Numbered from the stretch's first letter, positions 35,042 through 44,014 are shown. The stretch: DNA of 46,054 nucleotides from DATDCY01 sp031406795 [NCBI: Candidatus Rokuibacteriota bacterium] (GCA_031406795.1 JANOHV010000157.1:1-46054), one strand, 5' to 3'. Program-made: numbers and translations. The notes: generated by a model not told the origin, from the letters alone.

Positions 35042-36541
35042 CTACGATGCGGCGGCCTCCAGCAGCGCGACCGCGCGACGCACGCGCGTCAGGACCGTTT
35101 CGCGCCCGATGACCGCCATGCTCTCGAACAGCGGCGGGCTGACGCTCTGGCCGGTCACCGCCACCCGCAGGATACCGAAGATCTGGTTGGGCGAGAGACC
35201 CAGTTGGTCGACCAGGGCGCGCAGCGGCGGCTCCGCGACATCGTGCGCAACGGAGGGGAGGCCTTCGAGAATGGCGAGACAGCGCGCGGCAACCGCCGCC
35301 GACTCGGCCGCGCTGAGTTTCTTTGCGACCAGCGCGGCGGCGTCCGCGGCGACGTCGTCGCGGAAGAAGAACCCGCCGATGGCGACCGCGTCGTCGAGCG
35401 TGACCATGCGCTCGCGGATCAGCGGAACGACCGCAAGGAGGCGCGCCTCGTCCACGACAAGACCTGCGCCCTCCAGGTACGGCCGCAGCCGGCGGGCGAG
35501 TTCGGGCTCGGGCAGAGCCCGGATGTGCACGCCGTTGAAGTGATCCAGCTTGGTGAAGTTGATCGCCGCCGGCGAGGGGTTGAGCCGGTCGAGACTGAAT
35601 GACTTGACCAGATCGGCGAGCGTGAAGAATTCCGTGTGGTCGTCCAGGCTCCAGCCCATCAGGGCGATCCAGTTCACGACGCCCTCGGGGGTGTAGCCGA
35701 GATCCTTGAGGTCCTTGACGAAGATCGAGTACCCGTCCTTGACCAGGTCCGCCGACTCGCGCTTGCTCATCTTGCCCTTCCCGCTGGGCTTGAGAAAGAC
35801 CGAGAGGTGGACGAACTCCGGCTCTTTCCAGCCGAGCGCCCGAATGATGTGGGCGTGCAGCGGGAAGGTCGGCAGCCACTCCGAGCCGCGGATGACGTGG
35901 CTGATCTGCATCAGGTGATCGTCGACCATCGCCGCGAGGTGGTAGAGCGCGAGCCCGTCGGACTTGACGATGATGTAGTCGTCGAGCTGGCGATTCTCGA
36001 CCGTGATCGCCCCGCGCACGCGATCGCGCACGGTGATCGACCCCTCGCGCGGCATCCGGAAGCGGACGACGTGCCGCTCGCCGGCGGCCACCCGCCGCGC
36101 CGACTCCACCGGTTCGAGCCGGCGGCAGGTGCCGTCGTACATCGTCGGCAGCCGGTGCGCCTGGGCCTCCTTGCGCATGGCGTCGAGGCGCTCCGGCGAA
36201 CAGAAGCAGGGGTAGGCGTTGCCGCGCTCGACGAGACGCCGCGCGTGTTCGCGGTAAATCTCGGCCCGCTCCGACTGGCGATACGGTCCGAACGGGCCGC
36301 CGACGTCGGGCCCCTCGTCCCATTGCAGCCCGAGCCAGCGCAGGCTCGCCATCAGCTCCTCTTCGGAGCCGGGGACGAAGCGCTTGCGGTCGGTGTCCTC
36401 GATGCGCAGGATGAATTTCCCGCCCGTCTGGCGGGCGACGAGATAGTCGAACAGCGCGGTGCGCCCGCTCCCGAGGTGGGTGTACCCCGTCGGGCTCGGC
36501 GCGAAGCGCACGCGCACCGGCGCCGGCCCGGCTTCGCTCAC
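35042..36541 (-). CDS. gltX: Glutamyl-tRNA synthetase
   Basis: 499 residues from GTG 36541. Class I synthetase charging tRNA-Glu. The HIGH motif appears as HLGS in APSPTGYTHLGSGRTALFDY and KMSKS as KMSKR (GKGKMSKRESADL). LRIEDTDRKR and the cysteine pair CFCSPERLDAMR are typical. A longer in-frame start at 37240 covers only out-of-frame sequence of the TPR gene and is rejected. The GTG starts 8 nt after the TPR stop, so the two may be co-transcribed. With glnS present, this enzyme is expected to be discriminating, that is specific for tRNA-Glu. Confidence 0.94.
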   Translation of the reverse strand: MSEAGPAPVRVRFAPSPTGYTHLGSGRTALFDYLVARQTGGKFILRIEDTDRKRFVPGSEEELMASLRWLGLQWDEGPDVGGPFGPYRQSERAEIYREHARRLVERGNAYPCFCSPERLDAMRKEAQAHRLPTMYDGTCRRLEPVESARRVAAGERHVVRFRMPREGSITVRDRVRGAITVENRQLDDYIIVKSDGLALYHLAAMVDDHLMQISHVIRGSEWLPTFPLHAHIIRALGWKEPEFVHLSVFLKPSGKGKMSKRESADLVKDGYSIFVKDLKDLGYTPEGVVNWIALMGWSLDDHTEFFTLADLVKSFSLDRLNPSPAAINFTKLDHFNGVHIRALPEPELARRLRPYLEGAGLVVDEARLLAVVPLIRERMVTLDDAVAIGGFFFRDDVAADAAALVAKKLSAAESAAVAARCLAILEGLPSVAHDVAEPPLRALVDQLGLSPNQIFGILRVAVTGQSVSPPLFESMAVIGRETVLTRVRRAVALLEAAAS

Positions 36542-36549
36542 CGCGCGGC

Positions 36550-37233
36550 CTACTTCGGTGCCGGCGAGTTCGCCTGCTGGCCGAGTTCGCGGGCGGCCTT
36601 GTCGAGATCGGTCCCGCCGGCCGCCTGGCTCCGCAGCTCCTCGATCGAGCGGCGGATGCTCTCGGCGTTCGGATCGCCGGGCGCCACCCGCAGATAGTCC
36701 TCCCAGGCCGCGATTGCGCCCTTGGGGTCGTTGAGGTCGTGCATCAGCACGACCCCGATGTTCATGCGGCTCTGCGGGTGCGTCGGGCTGAGCGATGCCG
36801 CCTTGCGGAAGACCGCGAGCGCCTTCGGGAAGTCTTTGAGTTGACGGTACATGACGCCCATGTCGGTCAGCACGTTCGGGTCGTCCCCTTTGATGGCGAG
36901 CGCCTTGCTGTAGGCATCCACCGACTTTTGCGCCTCGCCGAGGTCGAAGTAGTCGTTGCCGATCTGGACCAGCGCCTGGTAGTTGTTCGGGTCCTTCTTC
37001 ACGATATCCTCGAGTTGCGCGATGTCGCGCGAAAGCTTGATGCGGTCCGGACCCTGCTGCTGCCCCCCCGTGATGGGCGCCGGGGCGCCGGATCCCCCGG
37101 AGCCGCCGGACGGCCCGGTGAAATTCATGATGATCATGCCGACAACGAGTCCGGCGATGAAGCCGCTGCCGACGAGGATCGCTTTGTTCGGGGTGTCCGG
37201 GCCGGTCTTGCGGGGCGGTTGATTCGCTGCCAT
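36550..37233 (-). CDS. Membrane-anchored TPR protein
   Basis: 227 residues. One N-terminal membrane segment (about 18-38, ILVGSGFIAGLVVGMIIMNF), a Gly/Ser/Pro-rich linker (about 41-60), then about four TPR repeats (YQALVQIGNDYFDLGEAQKS; PNVLTDMGVMYRQLKDFPKA; SRMNIGVVLMHDLNDPKGAI). The layout is like the CcmH/NrfG-type TPR scaffold proteins, which bind unfolded partners in the periplasm. AAGGAGGA precedes the ATG. First gene of the TPR-gltX unit. The partner cannot be read from the sequence. Confidence 0.82.
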   Translation of the reverse strand: MAANQPPRKTGPDTPNKAILVGSGFIAGLVVGMIIMNFTGPSGGSGGSGAPAPITGGQQQGPDRIKLSRDIAQLEDIVKKDPNNYQALVQIGNDYFDLGEAQKSVDAYSKALAIKGDDPNVLTDMGVMYRQLKDFPKALAVFRKAASLSPTHPQSRMNIGVVLMHDLNDPKGAIAAWEDYLRVAPGDPNAESIRRSIEELRSQAAGGTDLDKAARELGQQANSPAPK

Positions 37234-37351
37234 GGCGCACTCCTCCTTGATCGGTGAATGGTTTGTGCTTATACCACGAGAAGGCCCCCGTCCGGAAGTG
37301 CCTTTAGAACTGCTCGAGGTAAGCGTTCAATGAAGTGCGGTAACTTCTCCC

Positions 37352-37424
37352 GTTCGTGGTGAGCCTGTCGAACCACGAACAGGAAAGAGTCTTCATACAA
37401 GCGCCCTTCGACGGGCTCAGGGCG
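37352..37424. repeat. Pair of inverted hairpin repeats with conserved loop
   Basis: Hairpin 1: GTTCGTGGT (37352-37360) with ACCACGAAC (37372-37380), loop GAGCCTGTCGA. Hairpin 2, in opposite orientation: CGCCCT (37402-37407) with AGGGCG (37419-37424), loop TCGACGGGCTC, whose complement is GAGCCCGTCGA. The loops are conserved and the stems differ on both sides in step, which shows selection for pairing. They lie between the TPR gene and the glycosyltransferase-like gene (214-bp gap). Confidence 0.65.
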
Positions 37425-37447
37425 AACGGTACTGATCGGGCCACCGT

Positions 37448-39169
37448 TCACTGAAGGGTTACGTTCTCGAGGGCCTGCGCGGCACGCGTGCTGGCGGGCC
37501 AGGCCGCGAGGAACTCCTCGAGCACGAGCCGCGCCGCCGCCGGCTCGCCCCGCGCCGCCAGCAGGCGCGCCTGCAGCAGTTCGGCGTCCTCGAAATCGCG
37601 GCGCCAGGCCCGGAACACCGCCAGTTCGCGCAGTGCCTCCTCCGGCCGCCCGACCGCGGCGTAGTGCCGCGCCGCCACCAGAGAGGTCTCCGGGAGCGCG
37701 AACGGACTGCGACGCGCTTCGTCGAGGTAGACTCCCGCTCTGGCCAGTTCCCCCGCCTGCAGGTACAGGTCGGCCCCGCGGGCGTAGGCGAGCCCGAGGA
37801 CTTCCGCCCGGCGCCGCGCGTCCAGCCGCGGCGGCAGCGAGACGGCGAGCACGAGCGCCACGGCCGCAGACAGCGCGCCGGCGCCCCTGAGGTCGTGCCC
37901 GCGCAGCCGGCGGCCGATCTCCCGGATCGCGAACAGCGCGCCGGCGATGAGCGGAAGAATCATCGGCAGCCGGAAGCGATCGAGCGTCCAGAAGGGAAGG
38001 AAGGAGATCCAGGTCCCGACGAAGACGGCCGGGAAGATCAGCGCGCCGCGATCCCTGCGGGCGCACCACCACCCGACGACGCCGAAGGCGAGCACGAGCC
38101 CGAAGCCGAGCGGGTTGAAGCCGATCAGCGGGTTGACCCGTGAAAAATACTCGTGCGGATAGTTGCCGGAAATCTCGTCGTTGCCGAGCGACACCCAGAA
38201 GCGCCGCGCCAGCAGGCCGAGGCTGCGGCCCGGGTGATCGAGCACGTAGCGCAGCGCCTCGCGCGACCAGAAGCGCGAGGCCTCGGACGGGGTGACGGGG
38301 CGGCCTTTGAGGCGCGCGGCCTCGGCGATCGAGTCTTCCGTCAACCGCGCCGGGCCGCCGCGGGCGAACGCCGGCTGCACGAAGGAGTCGCCGCGCGAGC
38401 GGTCGTTGAAGGCCATGAAGAGATTCGAGCCGCCGGACGCCGCGATCAGCACGCAATCCCCGCCGACCAGGCAGTTGCGTGCCGTCACGGGAAGCACCGC
38501 CAACGCAATGCCCGCCAGAAGCACGAGGGTCCGGCGCAGGGCGAGAGCGGCCCCGCCGCGGGCCGCGACCAGCAGGAGGAACAGAAAGGGCGCCAGCGCG
38601 AGGAGGTTCTCCCGCACGAGCAGCACCAGCCCGAACAGCAGCCCCGAGAGGAACAGCGGCGGCGTCCGGCCCGAAAGCAGGTGCCGTTGCAGCAGCAGCA
38701 GCGCCGCGAGGAGCAGCACCGAGGCGAACGACTCCTTGATGGGGAGGGTATCGGCGAGCAGCGTGACCGGGTAGACGGCGTAGGCCAGGGCTCCGGCCAG
38801 CGACCAGCCCGGCGGCAGGTGATCCAGCAGGATGAAGTAGGCGAGCAGGGCGCCAAACGAACCGGCAACCGCCTGAACTGCGAGAATGTGATGAAAATCG
38901 ATGCCGCTCAGCGCATAGATCCCCACCTGCGCGTAGGCGTACAGCGGTTCGTAGAGGAAGGGGCCCGGCGCGGGGGTCGCCGCGAGGATCTCCAATGCCC
39001 ACTCGTAATACCGTCGGGCGTCGAGAACCGGGTAGAGCGCGTAGGGAGTCCCCAGAAACAGCGCGAGCGAGACGCCCCGCAGCGCGAGAGCTGCGAAGAA
39101 GACGACCGCGGGATACCCGACGCGGGCCGGGAGATCCCGAGGCTGACCCGCCGTGACCGGCCCGGGCAT
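37448..39169 (-). CDS. Multi-spanning glycosyltransferase-like (GT39 type) membrane protein with TPR tail
   Basis: 573 residues. About 10 or more membrane helices in the first 400 residues, with the acidic loop YPVLDARRYYEWALEI after the first helix and CLVGGDCVLIAASGGSNLFM further on; this is the layout of GT39/ArnT-like, lipid-linked-sugar-using transferases. The last 140 residues are soluble and TPR-like (GADLYLQAGELARAGVYLDE; ALRELAVFRAWRR). ATG 39169 lies 14 nt after the stop of the next upstream gene, so they are co-transcribed. Acceptor (protein, lipid A or glycan) is unknown. Confidence 0.78.
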   Translation of the reverse strand: MPGPVTAGQPRDLPARVGYPAVVFFAALALRGVSLALFLGTPYALYPVLDARRYYEWALEILAATPAPGPFLYEPLYAYAQVGIYALSGIDFHHILAVQAVAGSFGALLAYFILLDHLPPGWSLAGALAYAVYPVTLLADTLPIKESFASVLLLAALLLLQRHLLSGRTPPLFLSGLLFGLVLLVRENLLALAPFLFLLLVAARGGAALALRRTLVLLAGIALAVLPVTARNCLVGGDCVLIAASGGSNLFMAFNDRSRGDSFVQPAFARGGPARLTEDSIAEAARLKGRPVTPSEASRFWSREALRYVLDHPGRSLGLLARRFWVSLGNDEISGNYPHEYFSRVNPLIGFNPLGFGLVLAFGVVGWWCARRDRGALIFPAVFVGTWISFLPFWTLDRFRLPMILPLIAGALFAIREIGRRLRGHDLRGAGALSAAVALVLAVSLPPRLDARRRAEVLGLAYARGADLYLQAGELARAGVYLDEARRSPFALPETSLVAARHYAAVGRPEEALRELAVFRAWRRDFEDAELLQARLLAARGEPAAARLVLEEFLAAWPASTRAAQALENVTLQ

Positions 39170-39183
39170 CTGCCCCGCCCCGC

Positions 39184-40620
39184 CTACTCGGCCGACGGCG
39201 GCATCAGCACCGCGTAACCCAGGCCGGCGGCATTGACGTCTCTTCGCACGACGGCATATTTCCTGCCCTCGATCAGCTGGCGGGCGACCTCGTCCTGCAC
39301 CCCGCCAGTATGCCACAGGACGGCACGGTAGCCGGGGAAGGCGCGGAGGAAGCCATCGAGCTCGCTCGGGTCCAGGGGGAGGCCGACAAAACGCTTGTCG
39401 GGAAAGCGCCAGGCCAGGGATTCGGGGTGATAGAAGCCGCTGTTGACCAGATACGCGCCCTCCGTGAGCAATTCGGGGCGAGGCGTCACGGCTTCGATCG
39501 GATACATCGCCTGAGGGAGTAACTCTCCGGTCCCGCAGGCGATCACCAGCGCCACGAGTCCGCCGGCGACGAGCCCCGGCACGCGGCTGCCCCCCCCGCC
39601 GCGGGAGCGGATCCGGTCCGCGGCGAGCGCCACCGCGGCGATCAGGACCGGGAAGACGCCGAGCCAGACGCGAAAGAAGTTCGCGGAGAAGCTCCTGTCG
39701 AGGAACAAGAAGGCGCCGGCGGCCGTGAACCCCGCCAGAGCCAACTCCCGTCGGCGGTTCGCGAGCAGGCAACCGGCCGCAAGCAGCAGGAAGAGCAGCG
39801 GCCCCCAGGCGATCCCGTCGGGACCGCGAAACCACAGCGGCACGGGCACCAGCTTCGCGTGCAGGCGGCTCAAGCCCTCACGCACGGCCGGGTGCAGCTG
39901 GATGACCAGGGTCGAAAGCGCGTTGAAATCGGCGCTGCGGGCGGCCAGCCCATCCCAGGTGAAGACCCAGGGGTGGGCGCCGATCACCTGATGATTGCGC
40001 CACCAGGCGGCCCCCAGAGGCACGGCGGCGCCGGCCGCCCAGGCCAGCGACCGGCGTCTGGTCGCGAGGAACGGGAGGAAGAGCAAGAGGTTGACGGCGA
40101 AGTTGACCCGCACCGCCGCGGCGAGGCCGAAGAGCGCCCCCGCTCCCGCCGCCGCGAGCAGGCCGGGCCGGGTGCAGACCCAGACCAGCGCCGCGAACAC
40201 CAGGGCGAGCGCCAGACTCTCCGGCCCCAGGTGGCAGGTGAACGACACCAGGGGGCCGAAGAGCGCCGTCATCAGCGCGGCCGCGTCCGCGGCCCGGGGC
40301 GCGTCGGGGTGCGTCGCGCGCAGCCACCGCCAGACCAGCGGCACCAGGAGCAACGACAGCACCCCGGCCAGCCACTGGCCGCCGATGCGAGCCGGGAGGG
40401 CGGCGCTGAGGTAGTACCACGCGGGATGGTGCCAGATGTACGGCTGCCTGTCGAAGAGGGTGAAACCCTGTCCGGCGCGGATGTTCTCGACCAGCTTGAG
40501 ATGCCGCCACGGGTCGAAGCGGGGGAGTTCCGTCAGGGCGAGGTAGGCGATGCGTGCGACTGCGCCGAGCAGCAGCGCGACGACCAACGGCCACCGGGAA
40601 GACCCAGGCGTCGTTGTCAT
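39184..40620 (-). CDS. Multi-spanning glycosyltransferase-like (GT39 type) membrane protein
   Basis: 478 residues from ATG 40620, with AAGGGGAACC upstream. About ten membrane helices; the first loop holds FDPWRHLKLVENIRAGQGF, matching the D-x-x-x-x-x-x-x-N/G loop of GT39-like enzymes, and HHPAWYYLSAALP follows. A soluble end (LPLDPSELDGFLRAFPGYRA) faces outwards. An in-frame extension to 40698 would begin inside the dispersed repeat (DGPQRPPQRRGG...) and is rejected. It pairs with the gene downstream as a two-gene glycosylation unit of unknown product. Confidence 0.75.
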   Translation of the reverse strand: MTTTPGSSRWPLVVALLLGAVARIAYLALTELPRFDPWRHLKLVENIRAGQGFTLFDRQPYIWHHPAWYYLSAALPARIGGQWLAGVLSLLLVPLVWRWLRATHPDAPRAADAAALMTALFGPLVSFTCHLGPESLALALVFAALVWVCTRPGLLAAAGAGALFGLAAAVRVNFAVNLLLFLPFLATRRRSLAWAAGAAVPLGAAWWRNHQVIGAHPWVFTWDGLAARSADFNALSTLVIQLHPAVREGLSRLHAKLVPVPLWFRGPDGIAWGPLLFLLLAAGCLLANRRRELALAGFTAAGAFLFLDRSFSANFFRVWLGVFPVLIAAVALAADRIRSRGGGGSRVPGLVAGGLVALVIACGTGELLPQAMYPIEAVTPRPELLTEGAYLVNSGFYHPESLAWRFPDKRFVGLPLDPSELDGFLRAFPGYRAVLWHTGGVQDEVARQLIEGRKYAVVRRDVNAAGLGYAVLMPPSAE

Positions 40621-40634
40621 GGTTCCCCTTGTTC

Positions 40635-40869
40635 CCGTGAGGGCTGCGGGGTCCTGCCTGCCACCCCGCCGCTGGGGTGGTCGCTGCGGACCGTCCATCT
40701 AACTCGACCATTCGCGCTCTCGGGGATTGGCACCGCCTTGTTTTGGGGGCTCACGGTCTCGTTCGGCCCGCGATCGGATCGCGCGCCGGAAAGGCGAAGC
40801 TGGTACTTCCTCATTGGCCTCGCTGCGCTCCCCCGCCGGAGACCTCCCCTCCGCGCCACCCCTTCGCCC
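40635..40869. repeat. Dispersed repeat, long copy (reverse orientation)
   Basis: Reading the minus strand from 40869: GGCGAAGGGGTGGCGCGGAG, then a middle of about 150 bp with GCGATCCGATCGC, and an end with CCACCCC-AGCGGC-GGGGTGG (a hairpin) and CAGGACCCCG. It is the full counterpart of 45835-46054 in the opposite direction. It lies directly upstream of the glycosyltransferase-like gene and up to near the methyltransferase stop. Confidence 0.8.
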
Positions 40870-40905
40870 GGCATGTGTCGCAAAGCAGCTGGGGATCCGT
40901 GTCGA

Positions 40906-41643
40906 TTACGCCGGGGGTTGGTTGGTGAAGCAGGTGATCTGGCCGTCGCCGTGAATCACGCGAAAGGCGGGCGGCAGGAAGTCCTTCAGGCAGTCCGCTA
41001 TGCTGACGATTTTCACCGGGTGGCGGACTTTCGCCACTTCCCGGGCGAACATCTCGTAGAAAACCCGCCCCTCGCCTTCCGGGCGAACCGGGCGATAGAG
41101 GTAGATCACGTCGAATCGATCCGGCCGGACATCCATGATGTTCGCGTGGACCCACTCGACGCGATCGTCCGCAATACCCAGCAGCGCCTGCAGGCGCCGC
41201 CCCTGTTCGATCATCGGGCCGCCCAGCTCCACGAGGGTCGTCAGCCGGTGGGGGTAGAGGTGCTGGAAGAGCAGCCCCTGGAGGCCGTTGCCGGCGCCGT
41301 AGTCCACGAACCGCGTTCCGGGCGCGAAGTAGGGCGCGGCAACGTGCAGCGTTTCGAGCCCGCCCGCATGGCACCAGTAGCCGCCGAGCTTGTCGAACGC
41401 CGCCCGCTCCGCCTCCGCGTAGGCCCCGCCGGAGCCGTGGACGACGCAGTAGAGGCGGGCGAGCGCGGTCTCGATCCGGTCCTCGTCGCCCGTCTCGCGC
41501 GCCGCGAGCAACTCGCGATGAAACTTCACGTACGAGGGGACGATGTCATCGATCCCCGGCCGCGAAGCCAGTTCGTCGAACAACGCCCCGACGCGGGCGA
41601 GCATCCGGTCCCTGGGCGAGACCGTTGCGGCGGGGTGCACCAT
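40906..41643 (-). CDS. SAM-dependent methyltransferase-like protein
   Basis: 245 residues from ATG 41643 (GGGGG just upstream; 8 nt after the lemA stop). A class I methyltransferase motif FVDYGAGNGLQGLLFQHLYP, then ELGGPMIEQGRRL and the acidic VEWVHANIMDV and VIYLYRPVRPEG, form a Rossmann-type SAM site. The first 90 residues are helical (IVPSYVKFHRELLAARETGD). No substrate can be named. Translation is likely tied to lemA. Confidence 0.75.
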   Translation of the reverse strand: MVHPAATVSPRDRMLARVGALFDELASRPGIDDIVPSYVKFHRELLAARETGDEDRIETALARLYCVVHGSGGAYAEAERAAFDKLGGYWCHAGGLETLHVAAPYFAPGTRFVDYGAGNGLQGLLFQHLYPHRLTTLVELGGPMIEQGRRLQALLGIADDRVEWVHANIMDVRPDRFDVIYLYRPVRPEGEGRVFYEMFAREVAKVRHPVKIVSIADCLKDFLPPAFRVIHGDGQITCFTNQPPA

Positions 41644-41651
41644 CCCCCGGG

Positions 41652-42227
41652 TCAGAACTTGACCTTCGGGGTCTCTTCCTGGGCCGCGGGGAGGTCGTAG
41701 TACACGGCCTGCTGCACGCTGGCGAGCCCGGCGAAGATGCTGCCCGGGAAGCCGCGCACGTAGGCGTTGAGCACCTTGACCGTCTCGTTGTAGCGCATCC
41801 GTTCGACGGCAATCCGGTTCTCGGTTCCCTCGAGGGAGTCCTGGAGCTTGAGGAAGTTCTCGTTGGCCTTGAGCTGCGGGTAATTCTCCTGCAGCATCAA
41901 CAGGCGCGAGAGCGCGCCTTCGAGGCCCTTCGAGGCGGCCACCTTGTCGCCGACGCTCTGGGCGGCGAAATACTTGGTGCGCGCTTCGGCGATGGCCGTG
42001 AAAATCTCCTTCTCGTGCGCCGCGAAACCCTTGACGGTCTCGACGAGGTTCGGGATCAGGTCGTAGCGGCGCTTGAGCTGGTTTTCGACCTGCGCCCACT
42101 GCGCCTTCACGCCTTCGTCCATCGCGATGACGGCGTTGTACTTGCCGAACCCCCACATGAGGAGCCAGCCGCCGAAGAACAGAACGACGCCGCCGATGAT
42201 CAGTGCCGTCTTCAAACCCTTGCTCAT
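41652..42227 (-). CDS. lemA: LemA family protein
   Basis: 191 residues. An N-terminal membrane helix (about 7-26, ALIIGGVVLFFGGWLLMWGF) is followed by the helical LemA domain (WAQVENQLKRRYDLIPNLVE; LLMLQENYPQLKANENFLKL; ERMRYNETVKVLNAYVRGFP). LemA proteins form membrane-attached helical bundles and often sit with TPM-domain proteins, as here; their molecular role is unclear. AAGGAGG precedes the ATG. A perfect TATAAT lies 56 nt upstream. Confidence 0.93.
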   Translation of the reverse strand: MSKGLKTALIIGGVVLFFGGWLLMWGFGKYNAVIAMDEGVKAQWAQVENQLKRRYDLIPNLVETVKGFAAHEKEIFTAIAEARTKYFAAQSVGDKVAASKGLEGALSRLLMLQENYPQLKANENFLKLQDSLEGTENRIAVERMRYNETVKVLNAYVRGFPGSIFAGLASVQQAVYYDLPAAQEETPKVKF

Positions 42228-42282
42228 GAGTCAGCCTCCTTGCGTGTGATCCGGATCAGGCTCCGGAAGTCCTCGAAGCGGG

Positions 42283-42288
42283 ATTATA
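42283..42288 (-). promoter_or_regulatory. Perfect -10 box upstream of lemA
   Basis: TATAAT on the minus strand (42288-42283), about 55 nt upstream of the lemA ATG. No convincing -35 at 16-18 nt was found. The 232-bp gap (42228-42459) otherwise holds a short copy of the dispersed repeat. Confidence 0.4.
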
Positions 42289-42350
42289 CCGTGTCTCCCC
42301 AAAATATTCTGCCCAGCCGTGTTGGAGATTCTCCAAAGACGCCTGCAGTT

Positions 42351-42434
42351 ACCGTGCGGGCTGCGGGGTCCTGCCTGCCACCCCGCCGCCGGGGTGGTCG
42401 CTACGGACCCTCCCCTCCGCGCCACCCCTTCGCC
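42351..42434. repeat. Dispersed repeat, short copy
   Basis: Minus-strand order: GGCGAAGGGGTGGCGCGGAG, then directly GGTCCGTAGCGACC, the hairpin CCACCCC-GGCGGC-GGGGTGG, and AGGACCCCGCAGCCCGCACG. It is the long copy (40635-40869) without the middle segment of about 150 bp. Confidence 0.8.
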
Positions 42435-42459
42435 AGCAGGTGCTCAATCGCTGCGGCGG

Positions 42460-43281
42460 TCACCAGGAACCTGAGGAGCCGCCGCCGCCGAAGCCGCCGC
42501 CGCCCCCGCCGCCGAAACCACCGCCGCCCCCGCCCCAGGAGTCGCGGGAGCCGCCACGCGAGGCGAGCAGCATCATGATCAGCAGTTGCGGGTGGCGAAT
42601 CAGCAGATAAATGAAGATCGGGATGAGCAGCAGCGCCAGAACGGTGGCCAGCGGCCCCGGCTTGCCCGCCGAGCGCCCCGACCGCCGGGCCGCGACCGGG
42701 GGCGCCCCCGAGAGCGCGACGCCGGAGGCCGCCGCAACGCGGGTCGCCAGCTCCCCCGCCAGAGCCGCGAGCCCCCCGCCGTAGTCGCCGGCGCGAAATG
42801 CCGGGACGAGCAGCTCCCGGCCGAGACTGCCGACGAGGCTGTCCGGGAGCACGCCTTCGAGCCCGTAGCCGACCTCGATGCGGTACTTGCGCTCCTGCAT
42901 CGCCAGCGTGAGCAGGACGCCGTTGTCCTTCCCCTTCTGGCCGAGCTTCCAGCGATTGTGGGCCAGATCGATCGAAAAGGCCTCCAGCGACTCCCCGTCG
43001 AGCGTGGGCAACGTCAGCACGATCACCTGCGTCGTGGTCTGCTGCTCCAATTCGCGCAGCAGGGCGTTCGTCCGGGCCTCGACGGTGTCGTCGATAACTC
43101 CCGCCAGATCGACCACGTAGTTCGGCGGCGACGCCGGCACCGGAGGTCCGACCGCCGGGAGCGACGCCGCGAACGCAAGCAAGATAACCGCGAACAGACA
43201 AGCCGTCCGCAGGAACCACGGCGGAACGGGGTGAGGACGACGCCGCGAACGGGTCGCTTGCAGCGCTCCGTTACTCGCCAT
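42460..43281 (-). CDS. TPM-domain membrane protein
   Basis: 273 residues. A signal-like membrane segment (about 26-46), the TPM domain (about 53-185, PNYVVDLAGVIDD; TTTQVIVLTLPTLDG; RKYRIEVGYGLEGVLPD), a second membrane helix (about 210-228), and a Gly-rich tail (GGGGGFGGGG... ending GSSGSW) typical of the family. Members are linked to photosystem repair or are of unknown role in other bacteria, and often lie beside lemA as here. The ATG overlaps the end of the nucleotidyltransferase gene by 11 nt and has no clear ribosome binding site. Confidence 0.87.
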   Translation of the reverse strand: MASNGALQATRSRRRPHPVPPWFLRTACLFAVILLAFAASLPAVGPPVPASPPNYVVDLAGVIDDTVEARTNALLRELEQQTTTQVIVLTLPTLDGESLEAFSIDLAHNRWKLGQKGKDNGVLLTLAMQERKYRIEVGYGLEGVLPDSLVGSLGRELLVPAFRAGDYGGGLAALAGELATRVAAASGVALSGAPPVAARRSGRSAGKPGPLATVLALLLIPIFIYLLIRHPQLLIMMLLASRGGSRDSWGGGGGGFGGGGGGGFGGGGSSGSW

Positions 43282-44014
43282 GCTCGTCGAGGATCCGGCC
43301 GAGTCGCTGCGTAGCCTGGTGACAGCGCTCGAAGAGGTCGCGCACGCGCGCCGCGTCAGGTTTGACCCGGCCCTCCTTCAGCGCGATCATTTCGTTGAAG
43401 ACGTGGGCATCCGGTCCGACGGCCGACTCGAGGGCGGCGAACGCCTCGGCGCGCCGCACGGGCGGCTCCTTGCCGAGCAGCACAAGGATCCCGCGCGCCA
43501 GCGGCTGGTAGCCGGAGAGAAACCGCCCGAGTGCCTCCGCGAGCGCCTTGGGCTCACCGAGGGCCCGCAGGTACGACTGGCGCAGCCCGACGAGGCGGCT
43601 CTTGATCTCGCGTTCGCACTGGTGGCGCAGATCGCCGCGATCGATCCTGATCGGAGCGAGAAGATCCTCCCCGAAGACCGTCTCGTGGATCAGCCGCATT
43701 TCGAGGAACTCCATCGGGAAGACATCGAGCGAGGAATCGATGTACCCCTGGTCCATCACGAGCGGCGGGGCGATCCCCTTCCCCTTGAAACGCTGGCCGA
43801 GCGGCGCGATTGCCTCGAGCACCGCGAGGTCCATCTCGCGCAACACGAGCAGCGAGTTGATGTCGGAGCTGCCGGCATCCCAGTCCGGCGTCACCGCGCT
43901 GCCCACCAGGTGCAGGGAATGCAGGTGCGAGCCGGCGAGCGTCGCCAGTTCCTCGAGAAAAGGGGCGGCCTTGGCGCGCACCGCAGGTTGGACTCGTTCA
44001 AGGTGCAGCGTCAT
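43271..44014 (-). CDS. Nucleotidyltransferase-domain protein
   Basis: 247 residues from ATG 44014, with AAGGAG 6 nt upstream. The minimal nucleotidyltransferase motif is LVGSAVTPDWDAGSSDIN (about 38-55), with the GS pair and the acidic residues D-x-D separated more than usual. A helical C-terminal half follows (REIKSRLVGLRQSYLRALGE, and a coiled end). It could be a small-molecule nucleotidyltransferase or a HEPN-linked type; no partner gene is adjacent. The first gene of the cluster running into the TPM gene. Confidence 0.75.
   Translation of the reverse strand: MTLHLERVQPAVRAKAAPFLEELATLAGSHLHSLHLVGSAVTPDWDAGSSDINSLLVLREMDLAVLEAIAPLGQRFKGKGIAPPLVMDQGYIDSSLDVFPMEFLEMRLIHETVFGEDLLAPIRIDRGDLRHQCEREIKSRLVGLRQSYLRALGEPKALAEALGRFLSGYQPLARGILVLLGKEPPVRRAEAFAALESAVGPDAHVFNEMIALKEGRVKPDAARVRDLFERCHQATQRLGRILDEHGE

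Noticed and set aside
36542-37240. In-frame upstream extension of gltX to 37240
   Set aside because: It is out-of-frame sequence of the TPR gene; GluRS begins at the GTG just before VRVRFAPSPTG.
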